Part shown: positions 1 through 8,422 of the stretch, piece by piece | Position numbering within the stretch: the first letter of the stretch is position 1 | Layout: every line of letters starts with the position of its first letter | From: Pelatocladus maniniholoensis HA4357-MV3 | GTDB lineage: Bacteria; Cyanobacteriota; Cyanobacteriia; Cyanobacteriales; Nostocaceae | NCBI GenBank assembly: GCA_019359115.1 | Contig: JAHHHW010000121.1 | Coordinates: 1 to 42,091, forward strand | Direction of reading: 5' to 3' | Length of the DNA stretch: 42,091 bases | Translations under genes and position numbers: made by a program | Notes under the pieces: generated by a model | What the model was told of the DNA's origin: nothing | What the model saw: only the letters and a program-made list of their open reading frames with translations | The model's database searches: none

Positions 1-7
1 ACACCAA

Positions 8-691
8 CTAAACGTTTGAACTCCCGATTAGATAGCCGTTTGGTTTGCTCGTGTTGCATGGGGGATATTGATTACATGATACAAAACCCTTAACTATACC
101 ATAAAATAATTTTGCAAGAGGTCTAATATCCCCAATTTTTGACAACGTGATTTTATTATTAACGCATTTGGCTAGGGAAAAAGAGGGAAGGCTTAAAGCC
201 CCCTCATTTATTTGTGGGCCAGTCGAGATATTCAATAAAAGCCTTCCCTCTTTTTCTTTCCTTCGCCCCGTAACAAAATGATGTCTTTTAAATTGGGTAT
301 AGGTAAAAGTTTTGTATTGACCCCTTCCTTTGAATCTCGGTCTACCTGACTTTTTGCCGTTAATATCACCGTTTAACCATCTATCAAAAGCTAACTCAAC
401 TTTCTTGGGGACTTCCTGTAGTACTTGAGAATGAATCTCTTTGTACCAGGGTCTATCCACTTTAAGTTGAACCAAAGACGCTTTTTGGTTGTAGTATAAT
501 GGTTGCTCTTTTAGTTCTGGTATATGGCAAATTAACGGACACCTATCAATAGAACAACGATTCATTTCATACCAATCAAACCTTTGAGCAAGCAAATAGT
601 TGTATTGACAACGCAACATCTCAAGTGTGTTATCAATTTTTTCTGCTTGCTCTTTAGTAGGTTTAATTTTGTACTGGTATGAAGTTTTCAT
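8..691 (-). pseudogene. tnpB: Truncated TnpB (IS200/IS605-type OMEGA nuclease), N-terminal part only
   Basis: The 227-residue product starts like a cyanobacterial TnpB: an N-terminal helix-turn-helix region (KIKPTKEQ, residues 9-16), then the 'KSGRPRFKGRG' stretch near residues 114-124 and 'ITLSKIGDI' near 181-189. TnpB normally has about 400 residues with a C-terminal RuvC domain and zinc finger. Here similarity stops after residue 190 and no RuvC Asp or Glu motif is present, so it cannot be an active nuclease. About 35 residues (roughly 141-176) are foreign to the family and largely coincide with a perfect inverted repeat at 177-256, so the gene seems to have been interrupted in frame and then truncated. 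A small RHH gene lies divergently 65 bp away. The family call is confident; the exact order of damage is inference. Confidence 0.8.
177..256. repeat. 80-bp palindromic element inside tnpB (family A/B, copy 1)
   Basis: Perfect 18-bp inverted repeats at 177-194 and 239-256 enclose a 44-nt loop. The inner end of the stem is AGGCTT/AAGCCT and the loop contains GGGCCA followed by ATA and AATA. The copy at 920-998 has the same arm length, nearly the same loop length and the same inner stem and loop motifs, but a different outer stem. It lies where the TnpB reading frame departs from its family, which suggests insertion. Confidence 0.75.
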
Positions 692-756
692 TATTTTGTT
701 TTTGCTATCGACCTATAAATAGAATAGCATAAACGTGTACCCACTGTGTAGCCAAT

Positions 757-1035
757 ATGAAAAACAAACAATTAAGATTGAGGATGTCTGAACGACGTTT
801 TTATAAGCTACAATTATGTGCCGTCCAATCTGACAAAACAATGACTCAGATAATTGAAGAACTTATTGACTCGTTACCATCCCCGGAGATTGGCAATTCC
901 TGTGAGGGTCTTCCACGTACCAAAATTGGGCAGGCTTCTGAGGAAGATAACTCATTGGGCCAATTGGATAGTAGTAATACAAGCCTGCCCAATTTTGGAG
1001 GGGACAATGCAACATCGACCAACATTGCTGATTGA
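757..1035 (+). CDS. Small ribbon-helix-helix (CopG/Arc-like) protein divergent from tnpB
   Basis: The 92-residue product has a basic N-terminus and a short RHH-like core at about residues 6-42 (a beta strand 'KQLRLRMSE', then two helices ending 'MTQIIEELIDSLP'). RHH proteins bind DNA as dimers and often repress their own promoter. I recall similar short RHH-like ORFs beside IS605-type tnpB genes in cyanobacteria, so a role in controlling the element is plausible but inferred. The tail from about residue 55 is encoded by an inverted repeat at 920-998 and is low in predicted structure, so it may be an insertion-derived extension. The 65-bp divergent gap holds a 6-bp inverted repeat, TGCTAT (703-708) and ATAGCA (724-729), a possible operator. 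Confidence 0.55.
   Translation: MKNKQLRLRMSERRFYKLQLCAVQSDKTMTQIIEELIDSLPSPEIGNSCEGLPRTKIGQASEEDNSLGQLDSSNTSLPNFGGDNATSTNIAD
920..998. repeat. 79-bp palindromic element inside the RHH gene (family A/B, copy 2)
   Basis: Perfect 18-bp arms at 920-937 and 981-998 enclose a 43-nt loop. The stem shares only its inner AGGCTT/AAGCCT end (and part of the middle) with the copy in tnpB, while the loop again carries GGGCCA, then ATA and AATA. No T-run follows, and it lies within a reading frame, so it is not an ordinary terminator. Confidence 0.75.
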
Positions 1036-1128
1036 ACTGCGTTCAATTACGCCCGTCGGTCAATTCGTCATTGCCCAAAAATTCATCCCGACGCTCAACG
1101 AAGCGATATTAGCGGGGCTTCTTTTTGA

Positions 1129-4100
1129 TTAAGCTAAACGCATGATCACAGACTTCATCCATTTCCAATTCAAAATTTCATGCAGCAAAGTATAAAAACA
1201 AGGAATGATAAACAGAGTTAACAATGTTGCTAAGGACAATCCTGCAAACACCACAATACCTAAAGGCTGTAAAAATTCTGAACCTTCGCCAATTCCCAAT
1301 GCTAAAGGAAACATACCTAAAACTGTGGTAATTGTAGTCATTAACACTGGGCGTAGACGTTGGGGAGCAGCTTGTAAAATCGCTGTTTGACGGTTAACAC
1401 CTTGCTGCTCGCGAATTTGATTGGCTAACTCCACCATGATAATGGCATTGTTAACAACAATACCCACTAACAAAACTGCACCAACAATCACTGTTGCGCC
1501 AATGGCAGTTTTGGTAATATAAAGACCGAAAATACCCCCAGCTAATGCCAATGGGATTGTAAACATAATTACCAAAGGATCGATCAGGGAATTGTATTGC
1601 ACAGCCATAACTACGAAAACTAGAAAGGCGGCTAATCCTCCCAACAACCATAAAGAGTCTTGTAATTGTTGATTAGCTTCTGCTGTCGAACTAGGCAGGA
1701 TACTCACACCTTGAGGTAATTTTAAGTTATTCAAGACCTCATTCACTTGTGCTTGGGCTTCACTGAGATTTGCGCCTTCGCTCAAATTACCAGCGATAAT
1801 GAAAACCTGACGCTGGTTAATGCGTTGAATTTCTGAAGGGGCTTGAGCATCGACAATTTCTGCAACATCACTGAGACGGATTTGACGATTATTTTCTACA
1901 AATAAAGGTAATCTCTCTAATTGGGAAGGCGATCGCACAGATTCTTCATTTAATTGCACTCGCACATCTACAAGCCGATTACCACGTTGTAGCTGTGTTG
2001 GTACGCTACCTTCAATGGCGGTTGCAATTGTGTCACCGATCTCTCTAGCAGTTAATCCCACAGCTGCAACCCTTTCCCAATCTGGACGGATTTGCAGTTC
2101 GGGTTGACGTGCATCGCTATCAGGACGAAATCTGGCTAAGTTAACTTTTTCTTCTAGAGTTGCTAGTAATTGCTGTCCGGCTTGCTGTAAGGTGTCTGTG
2201 TCATTTCCTTGCATAACTATGTCAACCTCTGCACCCCTGACTGGAGAGTTAGTCAAAATTAAACCCCGTACTTGTCCAGGAGCAACACGCAAACGCACAC
2301 CTGCTAAATTTAGTTTATTAAATTCTTGGGTAACTCGTTCCACATAAGCTTCCACATCAGAGCCAGGTTTAAGGGTTATGGTGCTAGAACTCCGTAGAGG
2401 ATTTTCGCTCGTATTAGTGCCAAATAAACCACCGCCAACTGTGGAAAATACGTATTCAGTTTCCGGCTGCTTCTGGAGAATTTCATCAACCGCAGCCATA
2501 ACTTTTTGGTTATTTTCTAAAGGTGTACCGGGAGGAAACTGAGCAAATAAACTTGCTTGTCCAGTGTTGATCCGGGGTAGAATTTCTTGGGGAATTTGCG
2601 GTGCTACCCAGAAACTACCACCACCTAATAAAGCGATCGCGATCGCCACTGTAATTAAGCGAAAACGCAAAACTTTACTCAAGAAAGCACCATAACTTCT
2701 GGTTGCAGCATCAAAGCGGCGATTAAACTCCCGAAGAAACCAAAAATTACTCAAACCACTGGAAATCCGCCATGATAGCATCCGAGAAGTCAACATCGGT
2801 ACGACAGTGACAGCAATTAAAATAGAAGCAGCAACAGCAAAACTAATTGTCAGAATCAATTCATTGAATAGCAGCGAAATAAAACCGCCAATCAGCAAAA
2901 ACGGCAAAACCGATACTAAGTTGGTGCTAGTAGAAGCTAGCAAAGCTGATTCTACTTCTTTACTACTTTGTTCTGCTTGTTGAATAAGTTGCCATGAACT
3001 GAGGCGAGTTCTGGTATCTTTACCAGGAGTCATACCCGCACCTTCAGCAATATTCTCCAGCATGACGATGGAGTTGTCCACCACGATACCAACCCCCAAC
3101 GCCAAACCACCCAAACTGAAAATATTTAAAGATAGTCCAAACAATCCCATCAAAATAATGGCAGCTAAGGTTGCCAAGGGAATAGCAACTACAATAATTA
3201 AAGTTTGCCGCACCGAACCAAGAAATAATAGAACTGCGATCGCGGCTAGTGCTGCTCCAATTAGACCGGAAGTGGCAACATTAGAAATAGAATTACGGAT
3301 AAACCGTGATTCATCCGAGGTAGGTGTGAGAATAGTTCCTTCTGGAATGACACCAGATTTTCTCAGTTCTTCGATTCGCTTTTTGACTCCATCCACAACG
3401 TCTATGGTATTAGCATCCGGTTGCTTTTGAATGCTGACTTTTACTGCTGGTTGTCTGTTGAGTAAAACCAAAAGGCGTTGGTTTTCTGTACCATCAATCA
3501 CTTGAGCAAAGTCACGTAGGTAGACGCGACGGTTAGGAATAGAAGTGGAAGAATTAGAGGAACTAGAGGAATTAGAAGAATTAGAGGAACTAGAGGAATT
3601 AGAGGAATTAGAGGAACTAGAGGAATTAGAGGAAGAAGAAACTTCAAAAGAAAGATTGCTAATTTCATCCGCACTCTGAAAGCGTCCGACGGTGCGGGTG
3701 AGAGGTTCGGAATTTTGTCCAAAAATTCGACCACCAGAAATATCTTGGTTGCGGTTAGTGAGTTCGTCGAGTACATCGGTTAAACCAACACCAATGGCCT
3801 GCAAGCGATCCAAATCAATATTTACTCTAACTTCTTCTTGCACTCCTCCTGAGACATCGACTCCCGCAACTCCTGACACAACACTAAGTTCGCGGGCTAA
3901 TTCTTCTTCAGCAAATACACGTAAATCAACACCTTCTAATGAGGGTGAAGTTAAAGCCAATTCGTAAATCGGTGATTGAGAGGGGTCAAATTTGAAGAGT
4001 CGGGGTTCTTCAATAGTATCTGGTAAGCCACTTCTGGCTCTGTTAAATGAGGCTGTAGCATCGTTAAGGGCTTGGTCAATATTACCCCCTGGTTGAAAAA

Positions 4101-4407
4101 ACAAATCTAAATTTATCTGTCCTTCACGGGTTTGAGAAAAAATTTGTACCATACCCTCGGTAGCTGCAAAAGCTTCTTCCAGTGGTCTGGTGATTTCATC
4201 AATTGCTACTTCCGGCGAAATTCCAGGGGCTTGTACCCGAACACCAATACGGGGATAGGTAATTGATGGCAGCAAATCTACTGATAGGGTAGTGACAAAA
4301 AAAATACCCATTACCATGACTGCCAGAGTAAGCATCAGTGTACCGATGTGTTGGCGAATCGAGAGGGCGCTGATACTCAGTCCCCCACTTTTTTTTGTTG
4401 CCTGCAT
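1129..4407 (-). CDS. RND-type efflux pump, inner-membrane permease (AcrB/MdtB/HAE1-like)
   Basis: The 1092 residues match the usual size of an RND permease, a proton-driven trimeric exporter spanning the inner membrane. Seen features: a first membrane helix at about residues 22-45, then the porter domain start 'VDLLPSITYPRIGV'; a central helix bundle with 'GGLALGVGIVVDNSIVMLENI'; and a C-terminal bundle with 'GIVVNNAIIMVE' and 'RLRPVLMTT'. Residues 257-289 are almost only Ser and Asn, encoded by a 27-bp tandem repeat, and sit in a loop of the periplasmic porter domain before 'RRVYLRDFAQVIDG'. The adaptor gene lies just upstream (71-bp gap), so the two form an operon. The substrate cannot be read from the sequence. 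No outer-membrane channel gene is nearby, so a shared TolC-like protein elsewhere is likely. Confidence 0.93.
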   Translation of the reverse strand: MQATKKSGGLSISALSIRQHIGTLMLTLAVMVMGIFFVTTLSVDLLPSITYPRIGVRVQAPGISPEVAIDEITRPLEEAFAATEGMVQIFSQTREGQINLDLFFQPGGNIDQALNDATASFNRARSGLPDTIEEPRLFKFDPSQSPIYELALTSPSLEGVDLRVFAEEELARELSVVSGVAGVDVSGGVQEEVRVNIDLDRLQAIGVGLTDVLDELTNRNQDISGGRIFGQNSEPLTRTVGRFQSADEISNLSFEVSSSSNSSSSSNSSNSSSSSNSSNSSSSSNSSTSIPNRRVYLRDFAQVIDGTENQRLLVLLNRQPAVKVSIQKQPDANTIDVVDGVKKRIEELRKSGVIPEGTILTPTSDESRFIRNSISNVATSGLIGAALAAIAVLLFLGSVRQTLIIVVAIPLATLAAIILMGLFGLSLNIFSLGGLALGVGIVVDNSIVMLENIAEGAGMTPGKDTRTRLSSWQLIQQAEQSSKEVESALLASTSTNLVSVLPFLLIGGFISLLFNELILTISFAVAASILIAVTVVPMLTSRMLSWRISSGLSNFWFLREFNRRFDAATRSYGAFLSKVLRFRLITVAIAIALLGGGSFWVAPQIPQEILPRINTGQASLFAQFPPGTPLENNQKVMAAVDEILQKQPETEYVFSTVGGGLFGTNTSENPLRSSSTITLKPGSDVEAYVERVTQEFNKLNLAGVRLRVAPGQVRGLILTNSPVRGAEVDIVMQGNDTDTLQQAGQQLLATLEEKVNLARFRPDSDARQPELQIRPDWERVAAVGLTAREIGDTIATAIEGSVPTQLQRGNRLVDVRVQLNEESVRSPSQLERLPLFVENNRQIRLSDVAEIVDAQAPSEIQRINQRQVFIIAGNLSEGANLSEAQAQVNEVLNNLKLPQGVSILPSSTAEANQQLQDSLWLLGGLAAFLVFVVMAVQYNSLIDPLVIMFTIPLALAGGIFGLYITKTAIGATVIVGAVLLVGIVVNNAIIMVELANQIREQQGVNRQTAILQAAPQRLRPVLMTTITTVLGMFPLALGIGEGSEFLQPLGIVVFAGLSLATLLTLFIIPCFYTLLHEILNWKWMKSVIMRLA
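3551..3640 (-). repeat. Coding minisatellite: three 27-bp units of 9-bp sub-repeats in the RND pump gene
   Basis: Positions 3551-3631 are three copies of a 27-bp unit made of 9-mers GAATTAGAG, GAACTAGAG and GAATTAGAR, with one difference between copies, followed by GAAGAAGAA. On the coding strand each unit encodes SNSSSSSNS. The length is a multiple of three, so repeat-number changes keep the frame. Confidence 0.9.
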
Positions 4408-4478
4408 TTTTGTATATTCAGAGTAGATAAAAGTATTTTTTGTTGTGGTTGTTAAAGACGCACAGCAATGCGCCCCTA

Positions 4479-5849
4479 CTAACGATCCTTTGAATCCAAT
4501 TTTTCAGAAAGTATTGAAAGACGTACAGCATCGCCTTCTTTGAGAGGCTTACCACTGCGTACTACGTACTCCTCATTCGGTTGTAAACCAGAAATAATTT
4601 CTACTTTACCGTCATTAGTTTCACCCAATTTTACGGATCTACTTGCAACCGTTGTTTTGCCTTGTTCTCGCTTCACCACAAACACCTTACCCTGATCAGT
4701 TTTTGGTTTCGAGTTTGAATTTCGGTTTTGCTTATTTCCTCCTCCCGTTTGGATTGCAGTTAAAGGTACTACTACTCGTTCTTGTCCCTTTTCAATAAAA
4801 CTCACTCTTGCTAAAAGTCCACTACCGATTTTTGTCCCGTTATTGGGAATCACTACTTCTACTGGTACTAAACGAGCTGTATTGTCAGCAGCTGGGGAGA
4901 TACGTGTCACAGTACCAATGTATGTATGATCACCAAAAGCGTCTAAGCGTACTTTTGCTGACTGTCCCACCTGAATATTTGCCAGTTCTAATTCGGAAAC
5001 TTGGACTTTAACTTTGACACGGCTGAAATCCCCGATTTTTAAAACTTCATTACCTGGTTGCAAAAGATTTCCGGGTTCTGTAACTTGTTCTAAGACTGCA
5101 CCAGCAATCGGAGATACTAGCTTGGCATAGGAGCGGCGTTCTTTGGCTTCTGCGACTAAGGCTTGTTGAGCTGTTAATCTTCCCTTTGCAGCAGCAACAG
5201 CTTCTTGTTCTGTACGTACTTGTTCCTGTGCAGCGCGGAAGGCTTGTGTGGCTGTTCGGGCGTTGGTGCGTGCTTGTTCGGCTGCTTGTTGAGCGATCGC
5301 TCCTTCTTTGAGGAGTTTATCTTGTCTTTCGGCATCGGCAACAGCTTGTGCTACTTCTAATCGCGTCCGTTCTACCTCAACACGCGCATTACTCACTTGA
5401 GCATTCGCCCTTGCTACTTCCGACTTGAGGGCTGCGAGTTCGGCTTCGGCTTGATTTAAGGCTGTTCGTAGTAAAGCATCATCTATCTGTCCGACTATTT
5501 GATTTTTTGTTAGAACATCGCCTACATCTACGTTTAAAGCCAAAAGTTGTCCTTGAATTTGCGATCGCAAAGATACGGTGCGGAATGGTTCAGTACTGGC
5601 TGTCAGTTCTAATGGTTGTTGTAGATCATCTTTACGAGCGATCGCCACATCTACAGGTGTTGCACTATCTGTTTGTCCAGATACAGCACGACGATCTTGT
5701 TGAGCCTCCGCAGATTCTTTGGGAAGTGATCCACAACCCCCCATCAACAATCCTATACTCAGCCAGGAAACCACTAAGAATACAGATGAATCCGGCAATA
5801 AAGGTGGATTTTTAACCAATATACACAGCTTATTTCCGTCGCAAAACAT
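4479..5849 (-). CDS. RND efflux periplasmic adaptor (HlyD/MFP family), lipoprotein
   Basis: The 456-residue adaptor would link the RND permease encoded just downstream to an outer-membrane channel. The N-terminus has a hydrophobic segment ending in a lipobox (LMGGC, cysteine near residue 39), so it is probably a lipid-anchored periplasmic protein. A beta-barrel/lipoyl half starts at 'VSLRSQIQGQLLALNVDVGD', followed by a long Ala/Gln/Glu-rich alpha-helical hairpin (about residues 125-235), the second lipoyl half 'SPIAGAVLEQVTEPGNLLQPG', and the C-terminal 'GSGLLARVSF' and 'PNEEYVVRSGKPLKEGD' parts. An AGGAG ribosome site lies about nine bases before the ATG. A 7-bp inverted repeat, GGCGGTT (5869-5875) and AACCGCC (5889-5895), lies in the leader and might be an operator. 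Family assignment is firm; the exported substrate is unknown. Confidence 0.92.
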   Translation of the reverse strand: MFCDGNKLCILVKNPPLLPDSSVFLVVSWLSIGLLMGGCGSLPKESAEAQQDRRAVSGQTDSATPVDVAIARKDDLQQPLELTASTEPFRTVSLRSQIQGQLLALNVDVGDVLTKNQIVGQIDDALLRTALNQAEAELAALKSEVARANAQVSNARVEVERTRLEVAQAVADAERQDKLLKEGAIAQQAAEQARTNARTATQAFRAAQEQVRTEQEAVAAAKGRLTAQQALVAEAKERRSYAKLVSPIAGAVLEQVTEPGNLLQPGNEVLKIGDFSRVKVKVQVSELELANIQVGQSAKVRLDAFGDHTYIGTVTRISPAADNTARLVPVEVVIPNNGTKIGSGLLARVSFIEKGQERVVVPLTAIQTGGGNKQNRNSNSKPKTDQGKVFVVKREQGKTTVASRSVKLGETNDGKVEIISGLQPNEEYVVRSGKPLKEGDAVRLSILSEKLDSKDR

Positions 5850-6622
5850 TATTTCTGGCTCCTACTGAGGCGGTTTTCGCTCAATCACAACCGCCGATAA
5901 CTAGTCCTAATATATAGATGTTGTGAATTTTACTCAGAGTACATGAATAAAGGAAAATCCTTTGAATTAAAGATAAAACTGTAACTTTTCTTCTATCATT
6001 TTTACTAGGCTTTATGTATTTTAAATTACTTAATCTCGAAGAATATCTTCCTATTACAAACTCAGTAAAATTTCATCTATCTGATATAATTATTAATACA
6101 GTATAAATATTTATGGTTTAACTTGTCTCTACTTAAAGGCATAAGACTAAAAACTAACGAATTTAAGTCTTTGTATAGTTCTTTTTTAGCCCATAGATTA
6201 CGTGTTAAGTAAAATATCCTTTCTTAGGCTATTACACACATTTCTCTAGCAATTAGAGATTCTTTAGGAGAGTAAAAATAATATTACTCTAAGTATTTTT
6301 TGTAGTTTATTTTCTCTATCATAGAAACCATACTTAGTAAGTACATGAGAAGAAAGTCATGTATACACCCATGACCTAAGTCATGTTTATACTCTGAAAA
6401 ATTTATATATATATAAATCCTATATTCTTTTTACTTTTACCTTGTTTGGTAATTATCTTTTGGAAAATAGATATTTTTTCTAGAGTTGTAGCAACTTTAT
6501 CAACAACTCTTCGTACTTTTAGTTTATATTAAAAAAAGTAAATTTTTTGGAAAACAGGATACACAATATGTATGTCCTTGTATAACCAATTCTGAATTAA
6601 CTGGGCGCGAGGAAGGCTAACC
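5850..6622. other. AT-rich divergent intergenic region (773 bp)
   Basis: It separates the leftward RND operon from the rightward bilin-lyase gene and must hold both promoters. I see no credible gene. It contains the 7-bp inverted repeat near the RND operon (5869-5895), three GTCATG half-sites (6356-6385) and a perfect 18-bp AT palindrome at 6401-6418. Confidence 0.6.
6356..6385 (+). promoter_or_regulatory. Cluster of three GTCATG half-sites upstream of the lyase gene
   Basis: GTCATG at 6356-6361, its complement CATGAC at 6370-6375, and GTCATG again at 6380-6385. The first and third lie in similar contexts (GTCATGTATAC and GTCATGTTTATAC), 24 bp apart, which is close to two helical turns plus. 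This resembles an operator but no regulator can be named. Confidence 0.35.
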
Positions 6623-7159
6623 GTGACATCACCACTACAAATTTTACAAAGAACCGACGAATCTTTGCTTGCGGAATTTTTTCAAGCATCTGTAGGTAAA
6701 TGGAACTCAGAACGCCGCTATTACACTCTTCCAGAGGGAGAAACCAAAGAAATGGTAAGTGTAATTACAATAAAATTTCTGGAGCAAGGATGCGAGGAAT
6801 TACGTAAGCTAGCTGAAATGCACAGCTTGTCTGATACAGTAAGCTTAACCTGTGGTGCTGAAGTCATATGGGAAAGCACTAATTCGATTTCAGGAAGAAA
6901 AGAATCAAAGGGAACAACTTTATTTGGGGCTTTAGGCAACACACTGTATCGCGATCGCGGTTTCGCTACAAGCAAGCCAGTTACAGCCGAGTATTACTTC
7001 CCCAACCCCACAACCCTATGTTTGCGAACTGAGTACAATAATTCTGTATTTGAGGAAGAATTAAAGCTAGTCGGTAGCAAGTACCGCACACGCCAATCTA
7101 TAATTTCCCGTGCAGGTGAGCAGTTAATGATTGGTCAATATTTAGAAAAACGGATTTAA
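6623..7159 (+). CDS. Phycobiliprotein lyase, CpcS/CpeS family
   Basis: The 178-residue product fits the size and pattern of CpcS/CpeS lyases, lipocalin-like beta-barrel proteins that bind a linear tetrapyrrole and attach it to a cysteine of phycobiliproteins. Visible family features are the N-terminal 'FFQASVGKWNSERRYYTL' segment (residues 19-36, the pattern F-x(5)-G-x-W-x-S-x-R), 'CGAEVIWES' near residue 77, and the C-terminal 'KYRTRQSIISRAGEQLMIGQYLEKRI' region (about 153-178), where 'RTRQ' and 'GQYLE' are typical. The start is a GTG with a strong GAGGAAGG ribosome site. The subtype (and so which phycobiliprotein and bilin) cannot be decided by eye. No phycobilisome structural gene is adjacent, as is common for lyase genes. 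Confidence 0.85.
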   Translation: MTSPLQILQRTDESLLAEFFQASVGKWNSERRYYTLPEGETKEMVSVITIKFLEQGCEELRKLAEMHSLSDTVSLTCGAEVIWESTNSISGRKESKGTTLFGALGNTLYRDRGFATSKPVTAEYYFPNPTTLCLRTEYNNSVFEEELKLVGSKYRTRQSIISRAGEQLMIGQYLEKRI

Positions 7160-7369
7160 CTCTTTGTCACTAACCCAGGGCTAAAGCCACTGGGCTTGCA
7201 AGAGGGGAAATAACCACTTCCCTGAATCAGGTTAAAACTTGTGTCTAGCTAATTAAACTGAACTGTCTGAGTGTGGTAGCTCAAAATACGTTAAGAATGC
7301 TTCCCTAGTTTTTAACCTCTGTGACAGTCAGTAGCGAAGGGATATATACACCTAGAAATAGGATTTATC
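7160..7369 (+). ncRNA. Candidate omega-RNA leader of the IsrB gene
   Basis: IscB/IsrB systems carry their guide RNA just upstream of the nuclease gene, and this 210-bp gap is rich in pairing segments. Seen: CCCAG...CTGGG around GGCT-aa-AGCC near 7178-7198; GGG...CCC around 7206-7223; ACTGTC (7262-7267) with GACAGT (7323-7328), enclosing TGAG (7268-7271) and CTCA (7280-7283). Function is inferred from position and structure; the guide end and exact 5' limit (which could run into the lyase gene) are unknown. Confidence 0.5.
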
Positions 7370-8422
7370 GTGAAATTTGTACCAGTAGTTGACCAAAGCA
7401 ACCGTCCTCTAATGCCAACAACGCCAAGTAGGGCAAAGCGTTGGATTAAATCAGGCAAAGCTACACCGTTTTTTAAAAAGGGAGTGTTTTGTGTTCGATT
7501 AAATCAAGAACCATCTAATAGAAATACTCAGCCAATAGCTGTTGGGGTTGACCCAGGGAGTAAACGAGAAAGCTACACCGTGAAATCTCAATCTCACACC
7601 TATTTGAATATCCAAACTCATGCTGTTGATTGGGTTAAAGACCATGTAGAAGTTCGTCGAAATATGCGACGCGCTAGACGATTTCGCAATACCCCGTGTC
7701 GCCAAAATCGTAAAAACAGACTTGTAAATAAACAAAAGTTGCCGCCGTCAACTAAAGCTAGATGGCAATGGAAATTACGTATTTGCAAGTGGTTAACGTT
7801 AATGTTCCCCATTTCAACTTTCGTGATTGAAGACATCAAAGCCAAAACGCTTATTGGTGCAAAAAAATGGAACGTAATGTTTAGTCCGCTAGAAGTTGGT
7901 AAAAAATGGTTCTACTCAGAACTAGAAAGACTTGCCAATTTGGAAACCCGAACAGGCAATGACACTTACGAAATGCGTCAAGCTTTAGGGTTGAAAAAAT
8001 CTAAAAACAAGTTATCCAACAAATTTGATGCTCACTGTGTTGATTCTTGGGTATTAGCTAATTGGTTTGTAGGTGGACACCAAAAGCCAGAAAACACTCA
8101 ATTAATTGAGATTGTTCCATTAGAATTTCACCGTCGTCAACTTCACCGATTACAGCACTCTGTTGGACATATTAGGTCTAGATATGGTGGAACAATTAGC
8201 GCAGGATTTAAGCGCGGTTCAGTAGTAAGACATCTCAAGTTTGGATTTTGTTATGTGGGTGGTTGGCAAGAATCACCAACTAAAAAAGAACCAAACAGAA
8301 AAACAATTAGCTTGCATAGTTTTGAAACTGGTAAGCGATTAACGCAAAATGCGACCCCCAAAGATTGCATTTTCAAAACTTACGGATCATGGAGAATATC
8401 CACTGCAACTAAAGTTGCTTGA
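7370..8422 (+). CDS. isrB: IsrB: IscB-like OMEGA protein lacking the HNH domain (RuvC only)
   Basis: The 350 residues show the IsrB architecture, an RNA-guided nickase family related to IscB and ancestral Cas9. The N-terminal PLMP domain has the literal PLMP motif at residues 13-16; RuvC-I is 'GVDPGSK' with Asp61; an Arg-rich bridge helix lies at about 96-117 (RRNMRRARRFR); RuvC-II is 'FVIEDIKAK' with Glu154; RuvC-III is 'FDAHCVDSW' with His222 and Asp225. There is no C-x2-C or HNH insert between RuvC-II and III, which separates IsrB from IscB. The catalytic residues are all present and the C-terminal domain looks complete, so the gene appears intact. Start is a GTG; the upstream gap is a candidate omega-RNA. 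No transposase TnpA is adjacent, so mobility would need help in trans. Confidence 0.9.
   Translation: MKFVPVVDQSNRPLMPTTPSRAKRWIKSGKATPFFKKGVFCVRLNQEPSNRNTQPIAVGVDPGSKRESYTVKSQSHTYLNIQTHAVDWVKDHVEVRRNMRRARRFRNTPCRQNRKNRLVNKQKLPPSTKARWQWKLRICKWLTLMFPISTFVIEDIKAKTLIGAKKWNVMFSPLEVGKKWFYSELERLANLETRTGNDTYEMRQALGLKKSKNKLSNKFDAHCVDSWVLANWFVGGHQKPENTQLIEIVPLEFHRRQLHRLQHSVGHIRSRYGGTISAGFKRGSVVRHLKFGFCYVGGWQESPTKKEPNRKTISLHSFETGKRLTQNATPKDCIFKTYGSWRISTATKVA

Noticed and set aside
854-1132. 92-codon plus-strand frame overlapping the RHH gene
   Set aside because: Overlaps the RHH frame and the palindrome; no independent start or motif, though its last 40 codons (after 1010) could be a gene relic.
3062-3430. 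122-codon plus-strand frame inside the pump gene
   Set aside because: Antisense shadow of a well-supported RND coding region, with no family features of its own.
3498-3776. Minus-strand frame rich in Pro, Leu, Ile and Val repeats
   Set aside because: It is the minisatellite of the RND pump gene read in another frame; the pump frame has clear family motifs.
6401-6418. AT-only palindrome as a terminator or origin
   Set aside because: No GC stem and no origin features such as DnaA boxes nearby; only noted within the intergenic region.
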